Part shown: positions 17,473 to 24,751 of the stretch, piece by piece
Numbering within the stretch: position 1 is the stretch's first letter
Layout: each line of letters begins with the position of its first letter
NCBI GenBank assembly: GCA_004347695.1
Contig: SLTK01000005.1
Location: 36,208 to 100,207, forward strand
Source of the DNA: Chloroflexota bacterium
GTDB lineage: Bacteria > Chloroflexota > Anaerolineae > Anaerolineales > Anaerolineaceae
DNA: 64,000 bases
Direction of reading: 5' to 3'
Notes under the pieces: generated by a model
Database searches by the model: none
The model's input: only the letters and a program-made list of their open reading frames with translations
What the model was told of the DNA's origin: nothing
Position numbers and translations under genes: made by a program

Positions 17473-18801
17473 ATGGACGAACAACTGCACAAAAAGGCCA
17501 TTCGCGCCTGGACGATGTATGATTGGGGCAATTCCGCCTTCGCCACCACTATTATGGCCGCGGTCCTGCCGGTGTATTACAGCTCAGTAGCTGCCGCTGG
17601 CCTGGAAAAGAACATGGCCACCGCCTATTGGGGGTACACGACCGCTTTTGCTGCTCTGCTGGCAGCCCTTATCAGCCCGGTACTGGGCGCGGTAGCTGAC
17701 TTCCGCGGTTCCAAGAAAAAATTTCTCACCATCTTCATGGTCATCGGCGTAACCGCCACTGCCCTGCTCTATTTTGTAAGCACCGGCGACTACCTGCTGG
17801 CTTCGCTGTTATTCATTTTCGGGCAGATAGGCTTTGCCGGCAGCCTGGTGTATTACGATGCCCTCTTGCCGCATGTTGCCCATCCGGACGAGATCGACCA
17901 GGTTTCCTCGCGCGGTTACGCCATGGGTTACATCGGCGGCGGAGTTCTGCTGGCGGTCAACCTGGCCATGATTCTTTTTGTACCAACCCTCTTTCCGGAA
18001 AGCCAAAGCGACGCTATGACCGGCCTGATGACCCGTCTGACATTCGTCACCGTCGCCATCTGGTGGTTTATATTCACACTCCCGCTGCTGCGACATGTAT
18101 CAGAGCCGGCGCGCCGGATTTTACCCAGCGAGGCAGGTTTCAAACCGCTGGAAGCCAGTTTCAAACGGCTTGCCCAGACATTCAAGGACATCCGGCATTA
18201 TCGCGACCTGGCCACCTTCCTGCTGGCCTTCTGGGTTTACGCCAACGGCATCGGCACCATCATCACCATGGCAACGATTTACGGAGCAGAAATTGGCCTG
18301 GGTCAAACGACTTTGATTGGCACGCTGTTGATGGTGCAGTTCCTGGCAGCGCCTTTCGCCATCCTGTTTGGCAGGCTGGCGCGAAAAATTAGCGCCAAAC
18401 GCTCGATCTATCTGGCATTGGGGGTCTATTCCCTGATCTCGATCCTCGGTTATTTCCTGCAGTTCGAATGGCAATTCTGGGTGCTCGGCGCGCTGGTTGC
18501 TACTGTGCAGGGCGGCAGCCAGGCCCTCAGCCGCTCCTTGATGGGGAAAATGATGCCCAAGAGTAAATCGGCTGAGTTTTACGGCTTCTTTAGCGTCTTC
18601 GAAAAATTCGCCAACGTTGCCGGCCCACTGCTCTTTGGCGTGGTATCCACCATCATGGGCGAAAGCCGTCTGAGCATCATCTCGTTGATCGTTTTCTTCG
18701 TTGCCGGCACTATCTTACTGACGCGTGTCAACGTCCAGCGCGGCATCGAATCGGCCGCCGTGGATGAAGAGCAGATGATCACCCAGCCTGCCGCGGCTTA
18801 G
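17473..18801 (+). CDS. UMF1/Atg22-like MFS transporter
   Basis: Inner-membrane transporter of the major facilitator superfamily, 442 aa, with about 12 hydrophobic segments. The opening AIRAWTMYDWGNSAFATTIM is typical of the UMF1 (unknown major facilitator / Atg22-like) family, whose eukaryotic relatives export amino acids from vacuoles. The bacterial substrate is unknown. GGGAGTC lies shortly before the ATG. The gene converges on the methylmalonyl-CoA epimerase gene with only three bases between the two stops and no obvious terminator, so the transcripts may overlap. Confidence 0.88.
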   Translation: MDEQLHKKAIRAWTMYDWGNSAFATTIMAAVLPVYYSSVAAAGLEKNMATAYWGYTTAFAALLAALISPVLGAVADFRGSKKKFLTIFMVIGVTATALLYFVSTGDYLLASLLFIFGQIGFAGSLVYYDALLPHVAHPDEIDQVSSRGYAMGYIGGGVLLAVNLAMILFVPTLFPESQSDAMTGLMTRLTFVTVAIWWFIFTLPLLRHVSEPARRILPSEAGFKPLEASFKRLAQTFKDIRHYRDLATFLLAFWVYANGIGTIITMATIYGAEIGLGQTTLIGTLLMVQFLAAPFAILFGRLARKISAKRSIYLALGVYSLISILGYFLQFEWQFWVLGALVATVQGGSQALSRSLMGKMMPKSKSAEFYGFFSVFEKFANVAGPLLFGVVSTIMGESRLSIISLIVFFVAGTILLTRVNVQRGIESAAVDEEQMITQPAAA

Positions 18802-18804
18802 GAC

Positions 18805-19215
18805 TTATTTCGCGGTAACTTCGTACAGCTCGACCAACACCCCGCCAGTGCTTTTAGGGTGAACGAAGGCCATTTTTCGACCCGGGAGTTCCACCGGCGC
18901 CTCATTGATCAGCCGCACTCCCCTGGCCTTGAGATCACTCAGCATCTCGCTGATGTCGTCCACCTCAAAGCACAGGTGATGCATGCCGCCGCCTTTTTCA
19001 GCGATGAATTTGGCCACGCCGGTGTCATCGCTGGTCGGTTTGACCAGTTCGACTTCCGCTTCCCCGACCGGAAGAAATACAACCGTTGATTTCTGGCCTG
19101 GGACGTCTTCGATGTGGTCTACATTGAGCCCAAGGGCATCCCGCCAGAAGATCAGTGAAGCATCGATATCCGGGATTGCTATAGCGACGTGATTGATTTT
19201 TTTAATGCGTGCCAT
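18805..19215 (-). CDS. mce: Methylmalonyl-CoA epimerase
   Basis: Interconverts the S and R forms of methylmalonyl-CoA, in propionate oxidation or the reverse. It is 136 aa, the usual size, with a vicinal-oxygen-chelate fold. Metal ligands are expected in KINHVAIAIPDI (His), in GMHHLCFEVDDI (His) and near the C-terminal GVLVELYEV (Glu). The start is the ATG at 19215, giving MARIKKINHVAIA; a longer frame upstream has no family similarity. It lies 35 bp downstream of the mutase large-subunit gene, so the two form a small propionyl-CoA operon. Confidence 0.95.
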   Translation of the reverse strand: MARIKKINHVAIAIPDIDASLIFWRDALGLNVDHIEDVPGQKSTVVFLPVGEAEVELVKPTSDDTGVAKFIAEKGGGMHHLCFEVDDISEMLSDLKARGVRLINEAPVELPGRKMAFVHPKSTGGVLVELYEVTAK

Positions 19216-19250
19216 CTCACACCCTTTAATTGGAAAAAGTTGGTTGGCGG

Positions 19251-20900
19251 TTAAATCCAGGCGGGGGGTTGATACTCGCCCCAGACTTTTCGTAACACAC
19301 CACAAATTTCGCCGAGCGTCAGATCATTCTCGACGCAAGTGATAAACAGCGGCATTAGGTTTTCATGCCCGCGGGCGGTTGTCTCCAGATGCGCCAGCAG
19401 TTCATTGACGCGAACAGCGTCGCGGGTCTGGCGCAGCCTGGACAGGCTGGCCCGTTGGTTATCTTCGATGGCCGGATTGGCAAGTAAAGCTTCCAGCTCC
19501 ATCTTTTCCTCGACCTGGAAAGCATTGACTCCCACCACAACCTGCTCTTTTTTCTCGACCGCGCGCTGATAGCGGTAAGCCGAATCCTGGATCTCGCCCT
19601 GCATATAGCCGTTTTCAATGGCAGCCAGTGCGCCGCCCATGTCGTCGATTCGCTTGATATATTCCATGGCGCGGTTGGCAATTTCATCGGTCAGGTATTC
19701 GATCATATATGACCCTGCTAACGGGTCGATGGTATCGGCTACGCCCGACTCGTACCCGATCACCTGTTGGGTGCGCAGCGCCACCCGCACGGACTTCTCG
19801 GTAGGCAGCCAAAGCGCCTCGTCCATGCTGTTGGTGTGCAGTGACTGCGTCCCACCCATGACCGCAGCCAGTGCTTGAATGGCCACCCGCACGACGTTGT
19901 TTTCAGGCTGCTGGGCAGTCAAAGTTGAACCGCCGGTCTGAGTGTGGAAACGCAACATCCAGGATTTTGGATCTTTGGCGCCAAAACGGTTGCGCATGAT
20001 TTGCGCCCACAGGCGGCGCGCCGCGCGGAATTTGGCCACTTCTTCCAGAAAATTATTATGTGCCGCAAAGAAGAAGGACAACTGCGAAGCAAAATGATCC
20101 ACTGGCAGGCCTGAATCGATGGCTGCCTGAGCGTAAGCAATGGCATCTGACAGCGTGAAGGCCACTTCCTGTACTGCCGTAGAGCCCGCTTCACGAATGT
20201 GATAGCCTGAGATGCTGATGGTGTTCCAGCGCGGAACTTTTTGCTCACAGTAGTGGAATACATCGGTGATCAAACGCATGGAGGCCGTAGGTGGAAAAAT
20301 ATAAGTCCCACGGGCAACATATTCTTTGAGCACATCATTTTGAATGGTGCCGCGCAGCCATTTTTCGTCGACCCCCTGGCGGCGGGCAACTGCGATGTAC
20401 ATGGCCAGCAAAATCGACGCAGGCGCGTTGATCGTCATGCTGGTCGACACTTTGTCCAGCGGAATATCCTGGAATAGTAGCTGCATATCACCCAGCGAGG
20501 AGATCGAGACGCCCACTTTACCAACCTCGCCCATCGACATCGGGTCATCGGCATCGTAGCCAATTTGCGTCGGCAGGTCAAAGGCCACGGATAGGCCGGT
20601 CTGACCCTGCTGCAGCAGGTAACGGTAACGCTGGTTCGATTCCTCCGCGCTGGCGTAACCGGCATACTGGCGCATGGTCCATAAACGGCCGCGGTACATG
20701 GTCGGCTGGACGCCGCGGGTAAAGGGATACTCTCCGGGAAAACCAAGCTGCTCCATATAGTCCGAGGGGGTGGGAATGCCTACCCGCGGGACAGGAATTT
20801 GAGAAGGCGAAAAAAATTCCGGCTGACGTTCCGGATATTTGGAAATCAAAGGGTTGAGTACTTCGTTCTCCCAGCGTTTTCGTTCGGCGTCTGGATTCAT
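19251..20900 (-). CDS. mutA: Methylmalonyl-CoA mutase, catalytic (large) subunit
   Basis: B12-dependent isomerase chain converting R-methylmalonyl-CoA to succinyl-CoA. It is 549 aa and covers only the substrate-binding TIM barrel; the C-terminal cobalamin domain (DxHxxG) of single-chain mutases is absent. This two-part organisation, with a separate small B12 subunit, is common in archaea and many anaerobes. Family motifs include [38 protein letters not shown], the SMTINAPA segment, and [19 protein letters not shown]. The epimerase gene follows in the same operon. The B12 subunit and a MeaB chaperone are not in the window. Confidence 0.95.
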   Translation of the reverse strand: MNPDAERKRWENEVLNPLISKYPERQPEFFSPSQIPVPRVGIPTPSDYMEQLGFPGEYPFTRGVQPTMYRGRLWTMRQYAGYASAEESNQRYRYLLQQGQTGLSVAFDLPTQIGYDADDPMSMGEVGKVGVSISSLGDMQLLFQDIPLDKVSTSMTINAPASILLAMYIAVARRQGVDEKWLRGTIQNDVLKEYVARGTYIFPPTASMRLITDVFHYCEQKVPRWNTISISGYHIREAGSTAVQEVAFTLSDAIAYAQAAIDSGLPVDHFASQLSFFFAAHNNFLEEVAKFRAARRLWAQIMRNRFGAKDPKSWMLRFHTQTGGSTLTAQQPENNVVRVAIQALAAVMGGTQSLHTNSMDEALWLPTEKSVRVALRTQQVIGYESGVADTIDPLAGSYMIEYLTDEIANRAMEYIKRIDDMGGALAAIENGYMQGEIQDSAYRYQRAVEKKEQVVVGVNAFQVEEKMELEALLANPAIEDNQRASLSRLRQTRDAVRVNELLAHLETTARGHENLMPLFITCVENDLTLGEICGVLRKVWGEYQPPAWI

Positions 20901-21013
20901 TGAAAGGGCTCCGAATTAAATCCTTGGTTTGAAAGTCCCGGCAGGAACGCCGGGAAATTGCTGCTATTTGATTGATTTCGCGAGCACGAATAAAACTACT
21001 CTAAGATGGCAAC

Positions 21014-21029
21014 GATAATGATCGTTATC
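21014..21029. promoter_or_regulatory. Fur-like palindrome between mutA and the antiporter gene
   Basis: GATAATGATCGTTATC is a near-perfect 16-bp inverted repeat resembling half-sites of Fur/DtxR-class metal-regulator boxes. It sits in the 276-bp divergent intergenic region. Which gene it controls, if any, cannot be read from sequence. Confidence 0.4.
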
Positions 21030-21054
21030 AGTATAACTCAAGCAAAAAATAAAA

Positions 21055-21084
21055 TTGAGGGACAAAAATATGTTAAACTATAAA
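21055..21084 (+). promoter_or_regulatory. Putative promoter of the antiporter/PII-like operon
   Basis: TTGAGG (21055-21060) and TATAAA (21079-21084) are spaced by 18 bases, about 90 bases before the GTG start at 21177. The match to sigma-70 consensus is moderate. Confidence 0.4.
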
Positions 21085-21176
21085 CAATCTTCCCGAAAAT
21101 AGTGCAGGCAGATGGTATTGTTCCCGGATGGGGGTCAGGGATCACATGATTGCAGAGATGCTGGAAAGGTTCTTGG

Positions 21177-22388
21177 GTGAGTTCATTCCTTCAATTGGCC
21201 TTTTTATTGACTTTGATTCTGGTTGCCGCAAAGGCCAGTGGTTACCTGGCAACCAAACTTGGGCAGCCGTCCGTTCTGGGTGAATTGATCGTCGGGTTGC
21301 TGCTTGGACCCTCGCTGGTGAACATTGGGCATTTGCCTTTCATCACCGCCGCTCACGTCAGCGAAACGATATATGAACTGGGCGAGCTGGGCGTACTTTT
21401 ATTGATGTTTATTGCTGGATTGGAATTACACCTGTCGGATTTGGCAAAAAACACCAGGGTCGCTGCCTACAGCGGTGTGCTTGGCGTTATCGTCCCGGTG
21501 GGTCTAGGCTTTCTGGCAGGTGAGCTATTCGGAATGAGTCTGGAAAATTCTGTTTTCCTCGGGTTGACTCTGGGCGCCACCAGCGTGAGCATCTCTGCAC
21601 AAACTTTGATGGAGCTTAAGGTCTTACGCAGCCGGGTTGGCCTGGGTTTGCTTGGCGCGGCTGTTTTTGATGATATTTTGGTAATTCTGCTGCTCTCCTC
21701 TTTCGTCGCGCTGGCTGACGGCGGTTCCACGCTGCAGATTCTGCTGGTGCTGGCCAAAATGGTCGGGTTCCTGGCGCTTTCCGCTCTGTTCGGATTATGG
21801 GCCTTACCGCGTTTGACGGTTGCCGTCAGCAAACTGGCCATAAGCCAGAATGTCCTCACCCTTGCGCTTATCATCATGCTCACCTACGGCCTGGCAGCCG
21901 AATTGCTTGGCGGCATGGCTGCCATCACCGGGACTTTTGTCGCCGGACTGATGTTCAGCCGCACACCGGAGAAAACTCAAATCGAAGGCGGGCTGCGCGC
22001 CCTGAGCTACGCATTTTTTGTGCCCATCTTTTTTGTCAACATTGGCCTGTCAATCGACTTGCGACAAGTGAGTCTTGCGGCCCTGTGGCTGATGCTGGCG
22101 ATTACGCTGCTGGCGGTGATCGGAAAAATCCTTGGATCCGGGTTAGGCGCGCGGCTGGGTAAATTCTCGTGGTTGGAATCGTTACAACTTGGTATCGGTA
22201 TGGTTTCCCGCGGCGAAGTTGGGCTTATCGTGGCTTCCATCGGTCTGGCAGCCGGTCACCTGACTGACGATGCCTTTTCAGCCGTGGTCGGCATGATTTT
22301 AATAACCACCCTGATCACCCCCCCGCTGCTGCGGGCGACATTTAAAGTTGCCGCAGAAAAACCGGCGGAACTTGTGGCTACGGAATGA
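21177..22388 (+). CDS. CPA2-family cation:proton antiporter (Kef/NapA-like)
   Basis: Inner-membrane monovalent cation/proton exchanger of 403 aa with about 12-13 hydrophobic segments. Typical CPA2 features are GQPSVLGELIVGLLLGPSL in the second segment, GLELHLSDL after the third, and GMVSRGEVGLIVAS near residue 350. The core segment reads GAAVFDDILVILLLSS, with an acidic pair in place of the unwound-helix ND/DD motif. I chose the GTG at 21177 because GGAAAGG lies seven bases upstream; a TTG at 21150 is weaker. There is no C-terminal TrkA-N or USP domain, so control may come from the PII-like protein encoded 21 bases downstream. Ion specificity (K+ or Na+) is not determinable. Confidence 0.93.
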   Translation: MSSFLQLAFLLTLILVAAKASGYLATKLGQPSVLGELIVGLLLGPSLVNIGHLPFITAAHVSETIYELGELGVLLLMFIAGLELHLSDLAKNTRVAAYSGVLGVIVPVGLGFLAGELFGMSLENSVFLGLTLGATSVSISAQTLMELKVLRSRVGLGLLGAAVFDDILVILLLSSFVALADGGSTLQILLVLAKMVGFLALSALFGLWALPRLTVAVSKLAISQNVLTLALIIMLTYGLAAELLGGMAAITGTFVAGLMFSRTPEKTQIEGGLRALSYAFFVPIFFVNIGLSIDLRQVSLAALWLMLAITLLAVIGKILGSGLGARLGKFSWLESLQLGIGMVSRGEVGLIVASIGLAAGHLTDDAFSAVVGMILITTLITPPLLRATFKVAAEKPAELVATE

Positions 22389-22409
22389 ATAGACAAAGGA
22401 GTGCCCTTC

Positions 22410-22769
22410 ATGCACATGATTCTGCTCGTTCTCAATAATCCAGGATTGATGGATGATATCCTGAACGCCTGGGAAGAAGCAGGCGTCGGCGGAATCACCA
22501 TTCTGCCAAGCACAGGAATGGCGCGCATCCGCGAAAAGGGCGCCTGGCGCGACGATCTACCACTCATCCCAAGCCTGGAAGATTTTCACGACTATGTCGA
22601 ATCGCTCAACCGCACCCTGTTTACCATCGTACCGACAGATGAGGTGGTGGATAAGGTCATCGAGGCAACCCAGCGCATCACCGGCGACCTGAACGATCCC
22701 CACACCGGCATTCTGGTCACCTTGCCGGTCGATCGCTTCATCGGCATCCACCGCAACCCGCAATCCTGA
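22410..22769 (+). CDS. PII-like signalling protein partnered with the antiporter
   Basis: Small protein of 119 aa that looks like a member of the PII superfamily (ferredoxin-like trimer): MHMILLVLNNPGLMDDILNA at the start, then GVGGITILPSTG in the position of the first beta hairpin/T-loop, and a C-terminal strand TGILVTLPVDRFIGI. The uridylylated Tyr loop of GlnB is not apparent. AAAGGAG lies seven bases before the ATG at 22410. It is 21 bases downstream of the antiporter gene and surely co-transcribed. Related PII-like proteins bind adenyl nucleotides and gate adjacent transporters (for example SbtB with SbtA), so a nucleotide-sensing role on the antiporter is a reasonable inference. Confidence 0.72.
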   Translation: MHMILLVLNNPGLMDDILNAWEEAGVGGITILPSTGMARIREKGAWRDDLPLIPSLEDFHDYVESLNRTLFTIVPTDEVVDKVIEATQRITGDLNDPHTGILVTLPVDRFIGIHRNPQS

Positions 22770-22800
22770 GTTTCGCTGGCAGGGACGGGCAGGGATATTG

Positions 22801-23005
22801 GCCCGCACAATGGATGCGGGCTAGAGCAGAGTTCATTGTCCGCCGGTACGACGTCAGGCCCTGATTTTTCGATCACCCGGCGCGCAACGCAGGTATTTTT
22901 CCAAATGGGAAGAATTTCTTGCCTGCCTGTGCACCCTGGGTGTGAAACGAAAATCGGTCTGTAACCCCCACACCAAACCCGCTTATCCCCCAACTTTGAA
23001 GTTGG
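22801..23005. repeat. Intergenic palindromes between the PII-like and DUF3105 genes
   Basis: The 276-bp gap (22770-23045) holds no convincing gene. It contains a 7-bp-stem hairpin at 22801-22821 (GCCCGCA...TGCGGGC) and an 18-bp near-palindrome at 22988-23005 (CCCAACTTTGAAGTTGGG). An open frame crossing it on the minus strand lacks any family similarity. Confidence 0.5.
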
Positions 23006-23045
23006 GTCAACCGTGGAGAGCAGGCCCATCCCTTGCCGTAAAGCC

Positions 23046-23663
23046 TTAGGGTGCATCTGGTTCGGGAGCGTGATAACGATTCCTTTCGACAAACAGTTTC
23101 ATTTGCGCCGAATCGGGTTGTGTGAATTTGAGAATTCGTCCCCAGGATGTCATCGCCAGAGGAACATCCATATCCACCCATGGGAAAGCAATCAGCTTGG
23201 TGTTACCGGTTTCATCCATTACATTTTGAATAGTCTGCTTTAGCTCAACGCAGACCGTGCCTGGGATCTGACAGTTGTACCAGAAGATAACATAACCATG
23301 TTCAAGACTGTGTACCAGGTAGCCCTCAGGGTATGCGGGAAGAGTGGCAAGATCGCTCTCCTGGTAAAATTTTGCCGGAAAATCCGAGTCAAAATGAGTG
23401 CCGCCGGCCGGGGGGTTTGAATTATACGGGCCCGGAGGGGTATCAGAGGAGACATGACTACTCGATGAAATAGCGACTTCATCACCCATAAGTCCCGCGG
23501 AATTGGTGGGTGTACGCAAAAACAGGATAATGATGACGAACACTGCGATAACCGCCAGACCCAAACCGCTGTAAACCAGAACTTTTTGCTGCATCTCCTT
23601 TTTCTTTTTGGCTTCACGCATAGTTTGTCGGGTTGTTTTTTTCATGAGACCCCGTTTGTTCAT
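23046..23663 (-). CDS. DUF3105 membrane-anchored protein
   Basis: Protein of about 206 aa: a basic N-terminus, one membrane anchor (VLVYSGLGLAVIAVFVIII) and a C-terminal extracytoplasmic DUF3105 domain. Diagnostic stretches are PPAGGTHFDSDFP and LVHSLEHGYVIFWYNC, the latter with the conserved His/Glu/His run. The function of DUF3105 is unknown; members are common in Actinobacteria and Chloroflexota. The start is uncertain: ATGs at 23663 and 23642 are both possible, and neither has a strong ribosome site. The upstream region carries a Fur-like sequence (23708-23720), which could mean metal-dependent expression. Confidence 0.85.
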   Translation of the reverse strand: MNKRGLMKKTTRQTMREAKKKKEMQQKVLVYSGLGLAVIAVFVIIILFLRTPTNSAGLMGDEVAISSSSHVSSDTPPGPYNSNPPAGGTHFDSDFPAKFYQESDLATLPAYPEGYLVHSLEHGYVIFWYNCQIPGTVCVELKQTIQNVMDETGNTKLIAFPWVDMDVPLAMTSWGRILKFTQPDSAQMKLFVERNRYHAPEPDAP

Positions 23664-23707
23664 GATTAAGTCCAAATGTACTCAAAAACTGGTTAACAAA
23701 ATAATGC

Positions 23708-23720
23708 GATAATGATAATC
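23708..23720. promoter_or_regulatory. Fur-box-like sequence upstream of the DUF3105 gene
   Basis: GATAATGATAATC is identical to the first 13 bases of the classical 19-bp Fur box, while the remaining six bases do not match. It lies about 45-57 bases upstream of the DUF3105 start, in the promoter zone for the minus strand. Confidence 0.4.
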
Positions 23721-23769
23721 TACTTATATATGGTTGTCTATTTCCGCGTAAAACATTGTCCCCCAGATA

Positions 23770-23910
23770 TCACGTCGGTTCTTCGTAGCCGGGATGCACT
23801 CCTACTTCTAAAGCAAGGATATATCTGACAATGGGATTTACCTCGAAGCCTGCCTGTTCGGCATCGAAATCCATATTCTCCTGGCTTGTCAACTTGAACT
23901 CCGCAGCCAT
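23770..23910 (-). CDS. Possible small protein of 46 residues
   Basis: An ATG at 23910 opens a 46-codon frame beginning MAAEFKLTSQENMDFD and ending GVHPGYEEPT. It is preceded by GGGCAAAG, a weak ribosome site. I do not recognise it. Composition is ordinary and acidic, with no zinc or membrane motif. It occupies most of the otherwise empty 23676-23994 interval, beside a duplicated GGGGACAT sequence. It could be the remnant of a longer, decayed gene. Confidence 0.3.
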   Translation of the reverse strand: MAAEFKLTSQENMDFDAEQAGFEVNPIVRYILALEVGVHPGYEEPT

Positions 23911-23928
23911 TTCTTTGCCCTCACTTAT

Positions 23929-23960
23929 GGGGACATTTTAACTTTGGTAAAAGGGGACAT
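23929..23960. repeat. Duplicated GGGGACATT motif, possible IS-end relic
   Basis: GGGGACATT(T/A) occurs at 23929 and again at 23953, 24 bases apart and separated by a run containing TTTGGTAAAA. Arrays of this kind resemble terminal regions of some IS elements, but no transposase remains nearby. Confidence 0.3.
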
Positions 23961-23970
23961 TACTACTTTA

Positions 23971-24023
23971 GGCTAACAGTTGTTAGCCCAAAGTTTGACG
24001 AATACCTTTTCCTTTGGTACAAT
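23971..24023 (+). promoter_or_regulatory. Strong sigma-70 promoter of rplI with an upstream palindrome
   Basis: TTGACG (23995-24000) and TACAAT (24018-24023) have the ideal 17-base spacing. A perfect palindrome GGCTAACAGTTGTTAGCC occupies 23971-23988, six bases upstream of the -35, and may be an operator or the terminator of an upstream element. The transcript would have a leader of about 75 bases before rplI. Confidence 0.65.
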
Positions 24024-24103
24024 CCGTCCGCTTGAGACGTTGTACCCTTCGTCTTGAGCCGCCAATGGCGATTCTTCTGAAAGCCGCAGAAAGGGCTTGA
24101 CAC

Positions 24104-24667
24104 ATGAAAGTATTGTTGGTTAAAGACGTTTACAAACTGGGACGCGCCGGCGACATCAAGCGCGTTGCCGACGGATACGGCCGTAATTTCCTGCTCCCAA
24201 AAGGGCTGGCAGTGCTGGCAACCGCTGCGGCTCTCAAAAAAGTCGAGTCAATTAAAGCTGAAGCCGCTGTACAGCGCCAGGCGCTTAATAATGAGATGGG
24301 TGGTGTGGCTGAATTACTGGCTGGCAAAGTCTTTACCTTTGCAAGCAAAGCCGGCGAAACCGGCAAATTGTACGGTTCGGTCACCACACAGATGGTTGCT
24401 GACGCCATAAAAGCGAAACTTGGCGTAGAGGTTGACCGGCACCAAATCGAAGTCGCTCCCATTCGCACCCTCGGTGAGCACAAAGCCCACATCCGCTTGA
24501 CCGTGGATCTCGTTCCGGAAGTTACCGTGATCGTGCACCGCGAAGGTGAAAAACGCGCTGCCGTTAGCGAACCCGCGGCTGTTGTAGTTGAAGAAGCCTC
24601 TCCCGCAGCAGAAGAAGTCTCAACCGAAGCCCCTGTCGCTGAGAGCAGCGAAGAAGCCAGCGCCTAA
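24104..24667 (+). CDS. rplI: 50S ribosomal protein L9
   Basis: Binds 23S rRNA domain V at the base of the L1 stalk. The N-terminal domain is clear: MKVLLVKDVYKLGRAGDIKR followed by VADGYGRNFLLPKGLAV. A long connecting helix and the C-terminal domain (GKLYGSVTTQMVADAI) follow. At 187 aa it exceeds the usual 147-150; about 40 extra residues form an Ala/Glu-rich acidic tail. It stands alone rather than in an rpsF-ssb-rpsR operon. It has its own strong promoter and a terminator directly after the stop. Confidence 0.98.
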   Translation: MKVLLVKDVYKLGRAGDIKRVADGYGRNFLLPKGLAVLATAAALKKVESIKAEAAVQRQALNNEMGGVAELLAGKVFTFASKAGETGKLYGSVTTQMVADAIKAKLGVEVDRHQIEVAPIRTLGEHKAHIRLTVDLVPEVTVIVHREGEKRAAVSEPAAVVVEEASPAAEEVSTEAPVAESSEEASA

Positions 24668-24695
24668 ATTCGTTCACCAATTTGATTTGTTTAAT

Positions 24696-24722
24696 AAAAA
24701 ACCGGCCGCAAGCCGGTTTTTT
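24696..24722 (+). terminator. Rho-independent terminator of rplI
   Basis: AAAAAACCGGC and GCCGGTTTTTT flank a five-base loop. The symmetrical A/T flanks make a strong intrinsic terminator 29 bases after the rplI stop. Confidence 0.9.
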
Positions 24723-24733
24723 ATTGAGACGGG

Positions 24734-24739
24734 TATAAT
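24734..24739 (+). promoter_or_regulatory. -10 box directly before the RodZ-like gene
   Basis: TATAAT ends 12 bases before the ATG at 24752, and no Shine-Dalgarno sequence lies between, so the leader would be only a few bases long. A -35 is not evident, because that position falls in the preceding terminator. Confidence 0.4.
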
Positions 24740-24751
24740 TACCCCTGACTT

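Noticed and set aside
22401..22769. Classical GlnB/GlnK
   Set aside because: The uridylylation loop and canonical PII signatures are missing, and its neighbour is an antiporter rather than an ammonium transporter.
22592..23092. 166-codon minus-strand frame
   Set aside because: It overlaps the PII-like gene on the other strand and has no ribosome site or known motif.
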